Positions 62,369-64,000 of a DNA stretch of 64,000 bases are shown piece by piece. The notes under the pieces are model-generated. The model searched no databases, had not been told where the DNA came from, and saw only the letters and a list, made by a program, of their open reading frames with translations. This stretch comes from Desulfosporosinus youngiae DSM 17734 (GTDB lineage: Bacteria > Bacillota > Desulfitobacteriia > Desulfitobacteriales > Desulfitobacteriaceae). The stretch spans positions 3,996,198 to 4,060,197 of the forward strand of contig NZ_CM001441.1 of the NCBI RefSeq assembly GCF_000244895.1. Direction: 5' to 3'. Numbering within the stretch: position 1 is the first letter of the stretch; each line of letters starts with the position of its first letter. Both the position numbers and the translations under genes were made by a program.

Positions 62369-63154
62369 TTGAATAACAAGGTAATCCAGAGATTGGCCCA
62401 GGCCATTGAGCAGCGTAAAGATATTGCGCTCGTCATGATTACTCAAACGGAAGGTTCCAGTCCCCGTGGGGTTGGCAGCATGATGCTGGTTGACCGTGAC
62501 GGGCACTTAGTAGAAGGCACAATCGGCGGAGGGATTGCAGAATCCAAAGCGGCACTTGAAGCAGCCGAATGCCTTAAAGAAGGAGTTTCCAAGACCATAC
62601 GCTATGAGTTTGAAGTTGAATCAAATGACCCCCAGAAACTTGCGATGGTTTGTGGGGGTAAAATTGAATTATTTATTCGTGTTTTTAAACAGCCTGATCA
62701 TTTATTGATCGCTGGTGCTGGTCATATCGCCCGAGCCCTTTATCAATTCGCAAGGGTTTTAGGCTATTTCATCACGATTATTGACGACAGGCCCGGGATG
62801 CTCACGAAAGAATGGTTCCCGGATGCTAATGAGTTGATATCCGGAGATATTGTCACTGAACTCAAGAACTACAAAACAACCGAACAGTCCTCAATTGTAA
62901 TCTGTACCTATCAACATACGCTGGACGAAGCAGCCCTGGCAGCGGCAATCCTGAAGCCGCACCGTTACATTGGAATGGTTGGCAGCCGTAAAAAGGTTGC
63001 TTTGTGTTTCCAACATCTCGAGGCACAAGGGGTTGCGCGAGAGACCATAAACGAAATTCATTCTCCCATTGGTCTCAATCTCGGGGGAGAAACCCCTGAA
63101 GAAATCGCCTTAGCTATCCTAGCCGAGATCCAGGCTGTCAAATACGGTCGATAG
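62369..63154 (+). CDS. xdhC: XdhC/CoxF-family molybdenum-cofactor maturation protein
   Basis: 261 residues. N-terminal XdhC domain (ALVMITQTEGSSPRGVGSMMLV, GTIGGGIAESKA) and C-terminal NAD-binding region (LLIAGAGHIARALY, YIGMVGSRKK). It handles sulfuration and insertion of the molybdenum cofactor into xanthine-dehydrogenase-type enzymes, none of which is in the window. TTG 62369 follows CGAGGTG. Confidence 0.88.
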   Translation: MNNKVIQRLAQAIEQRKDIALVMITQTEGSSPRGVGSMMLVDRDGHLVEGTIGGGIAESKAALEAAECLKEGVSKTIRYEFEVESNDPQKLAMVCGGKIELFIRVFKQPDHLLIAGAGHIARALYQFARVLGYFITIIDDRPGMLTKEWFPDANELISGDIVTELKNYKTTEQSSIVICTYQHTLDEAALAAAILKPHRYIGMVGSRKKVALCFQHLEAQGVARETINEIHSPIGLNLGGETPEEIALAILAEIQAVKYGR

Positions 63155-63173
63155 TGATCATTGGCTGCAAATA

Positions 63174-63500
63174 CTAATGCCGGGGAGCCCATAACATGAC
63201 AGAGACACCTACCATACAGATGACGGCACCTATCCAATCATAGGTGTCGGGAACTTTTTTATCGATACCCCATCCCCATAAAACGGCCAAAATAATGAAA
63301 ACCCCTCCATAGGCGGCATATACACGGCCAAAACTCGGAAACTTCTGTAAAGTAGGTATGATACCGTAAAGAACAAGGATGAGTCCCCCAATTATTCCGT
63401 ACCAAACAGGCCGGGCTTCTCTAAGCCAAAGCCACACCAGATACCCTCCTCCGATTTCGGCTAAACCTGCCAGTATGAATAGGAAAATAGCCTGCACCAT
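63174..63500 (-). CDS. ynfA: YnfA family (UPF0060) membrane protein
   Basis: 108 residues with four membrane helices and the family motifs [20 protein letters not shown] and [21 protein letters not shown]. It is structurally like small multidrug resistance proteins. Function in this group is unsettled. It converges with xdhC. Confidence 0.9.
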   Translation of the reverse strand: MVQAIFLFILAGLAEIGGGYLVWLWLREARPVWYGIIGGLILVLYGIIPTLQKFPSFGRVYAAYGGVFIILAVLWGWGIDKKVPDTYDWIGAVICMVGVSVMLWAPRH

Positions 63501-63675
63501 AAAATCATTCCCCCCATATTCATATCAACTATTGATAGGATGACATGAATATTATAACGTTCTTTGGAATTAATAACACACTATATTTAAATACAACTTC
63601 CCATTTGAGCACATTTTATTTATAATAAAAAAATCAATCTGACATTATTTTTAAACTAAATTTAAAGGAGTATTT

Positions 63676-64000
63676 ATGCAGCAAGCTCCGGTCTTGGAAC
63701 TAACAAACTTAAGAAAAACAATTAAAGGTAAGGCCATCGTCAAAGGGGTAGACTTGACATTATATCCTTCCCAAATTTTTGGTTTTCTTGGTCCTAATGG
63801 TGCGGGAAAAACAACAACCATACGCATGATTGTCGGATTAATAAAACCTACGGAAGGATCTGTGAGGATCTGCGGCTATTCAGTAACTAAGGAGTTTGTT
63901 AAAGCTCTGTCTAATGTCGGCTGCATAATTGAAAGCCCTGATATGTACAAATACTTAACGGGCATGGAAAATTTATTGCAATTTGCCGCCATGAATAAAA
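63676..64000 (+). CDS. ABC transporter ATP-binding protein, partial (bacitracin-type)
   Basis: Cut by the right edge after about 108 codons. AAGGAG precedes ATG 63676. Walker A FGFLGPNGAGKTTTIRMI is present. The segment up to ENLLQFAAMNK is typical of BcrA/NatA-type exporter ATPases. A matching permease is expected beyond the window. Confidence 0.88.
   Translation, partial: MQQAPVLELTNLRKTIKGKAIVKGVDLTLYPSQIFGFLGPNGAGKTTTIRMIVGLIKPTEGSVRICGYSVTKEFVKALSNVGCIIESPDMYKYLTGMENLLQFAAMNK

Noticed and set aside
1-64000. tRNA, rRNA genes or a replication origin
   Set aside because: I saw no cloverleaf with conserved TTC arm, no rRNA core sequences and no DnaA-box cluster. A tRNA scan would settle this.

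Overview
The window looks like chromosome of an anaerobic, low-to-mid GC Firmicute of the Desulfosporosinus/Desulfitobacterium (Peptococcaceae) type. This is inferred from strong Gram-positive ribosome binding sites, a glycyl-radical amino-acid enzyme, a sigma-54 activator with CBS and PAS input, an agr-type peptide locus, sporulation-style kinase and partner-switch proteins, and a ydaO riboswitch. I could not run a search, so the genus is a suggestion only.

0-16.4 kb is one metabolic theme on the minus strand. A Liv-type ABC importer (9.7-14.4 kb) precedes a five-gene FAD/iron-sulfur amine dehydrogenase (6.1-9.5 kb), a 1-pyrroline-5-carboxylate (P5C) dehydrogenase, and the hydroxyproline dehydratase HypD with its activase HypE. 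The proposed route is hydroxyproline (via HypD) and proline or a related imino acid (via the dehydrogenase complex) to P5C and then glutamate. A divergent sigma-54 activator (14.7 kb), a near-perfect -24/-12 promoter at 9517-9532 and a matching upstream dyad at 9632-9654 link control to the pathway.

16.4-34 kb holds topB, an EamA permease, a YbaK deacylase, aspartate kinase, an amidohydrolase and a SWIM/SNF2 ATPase. It is followed by an agr locus: a membrane protein, AgrB, an overlooked 40-residue AgrD, and a sensor kinase. An IS element has inserted into the kinase gene with a 4-bp target duplication, and removing it restores the reading frame exactly. Citrate synthase lies beyond.

34-45 kb contains an orphan c-di-AMP (ydaO-type) riboswitch with its own promoter and terminator but no downstream gene. 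It also has a methenyl-tetrahydromethanopterin cyclohydrolase homologue, unexpected in this setting, a response regulator with an HD-GYP protein, an IS110 element with a frameshifted recombinase and a candidate bridge-RNA region, the agmatine-to-putrescine pair aguA/aguB, an Rpn-family nuclease, and a tiny membrane-peptide gene with a long structured leader.

45-64 kb has a CWB2/SH3/amidase cell-wall hydrolase, ilvB/ilvN, a BenE-type permease with a Nudix hydrolase, a chemoreceptor-STAS-phosphatase/kinase cluster, an ABC exporter with a methyltransferase, sdpR/sdpI, xdhC, ynfA, and the start of another ABC ATPase at the right edge.

A modular intergenic repeat family (copies at 1-430, 3010-3254, 23235-23612 and 42331-42617, and probable fragments on both sides of the IS110 element) is scattered through the window. 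It produces many false ORFs.
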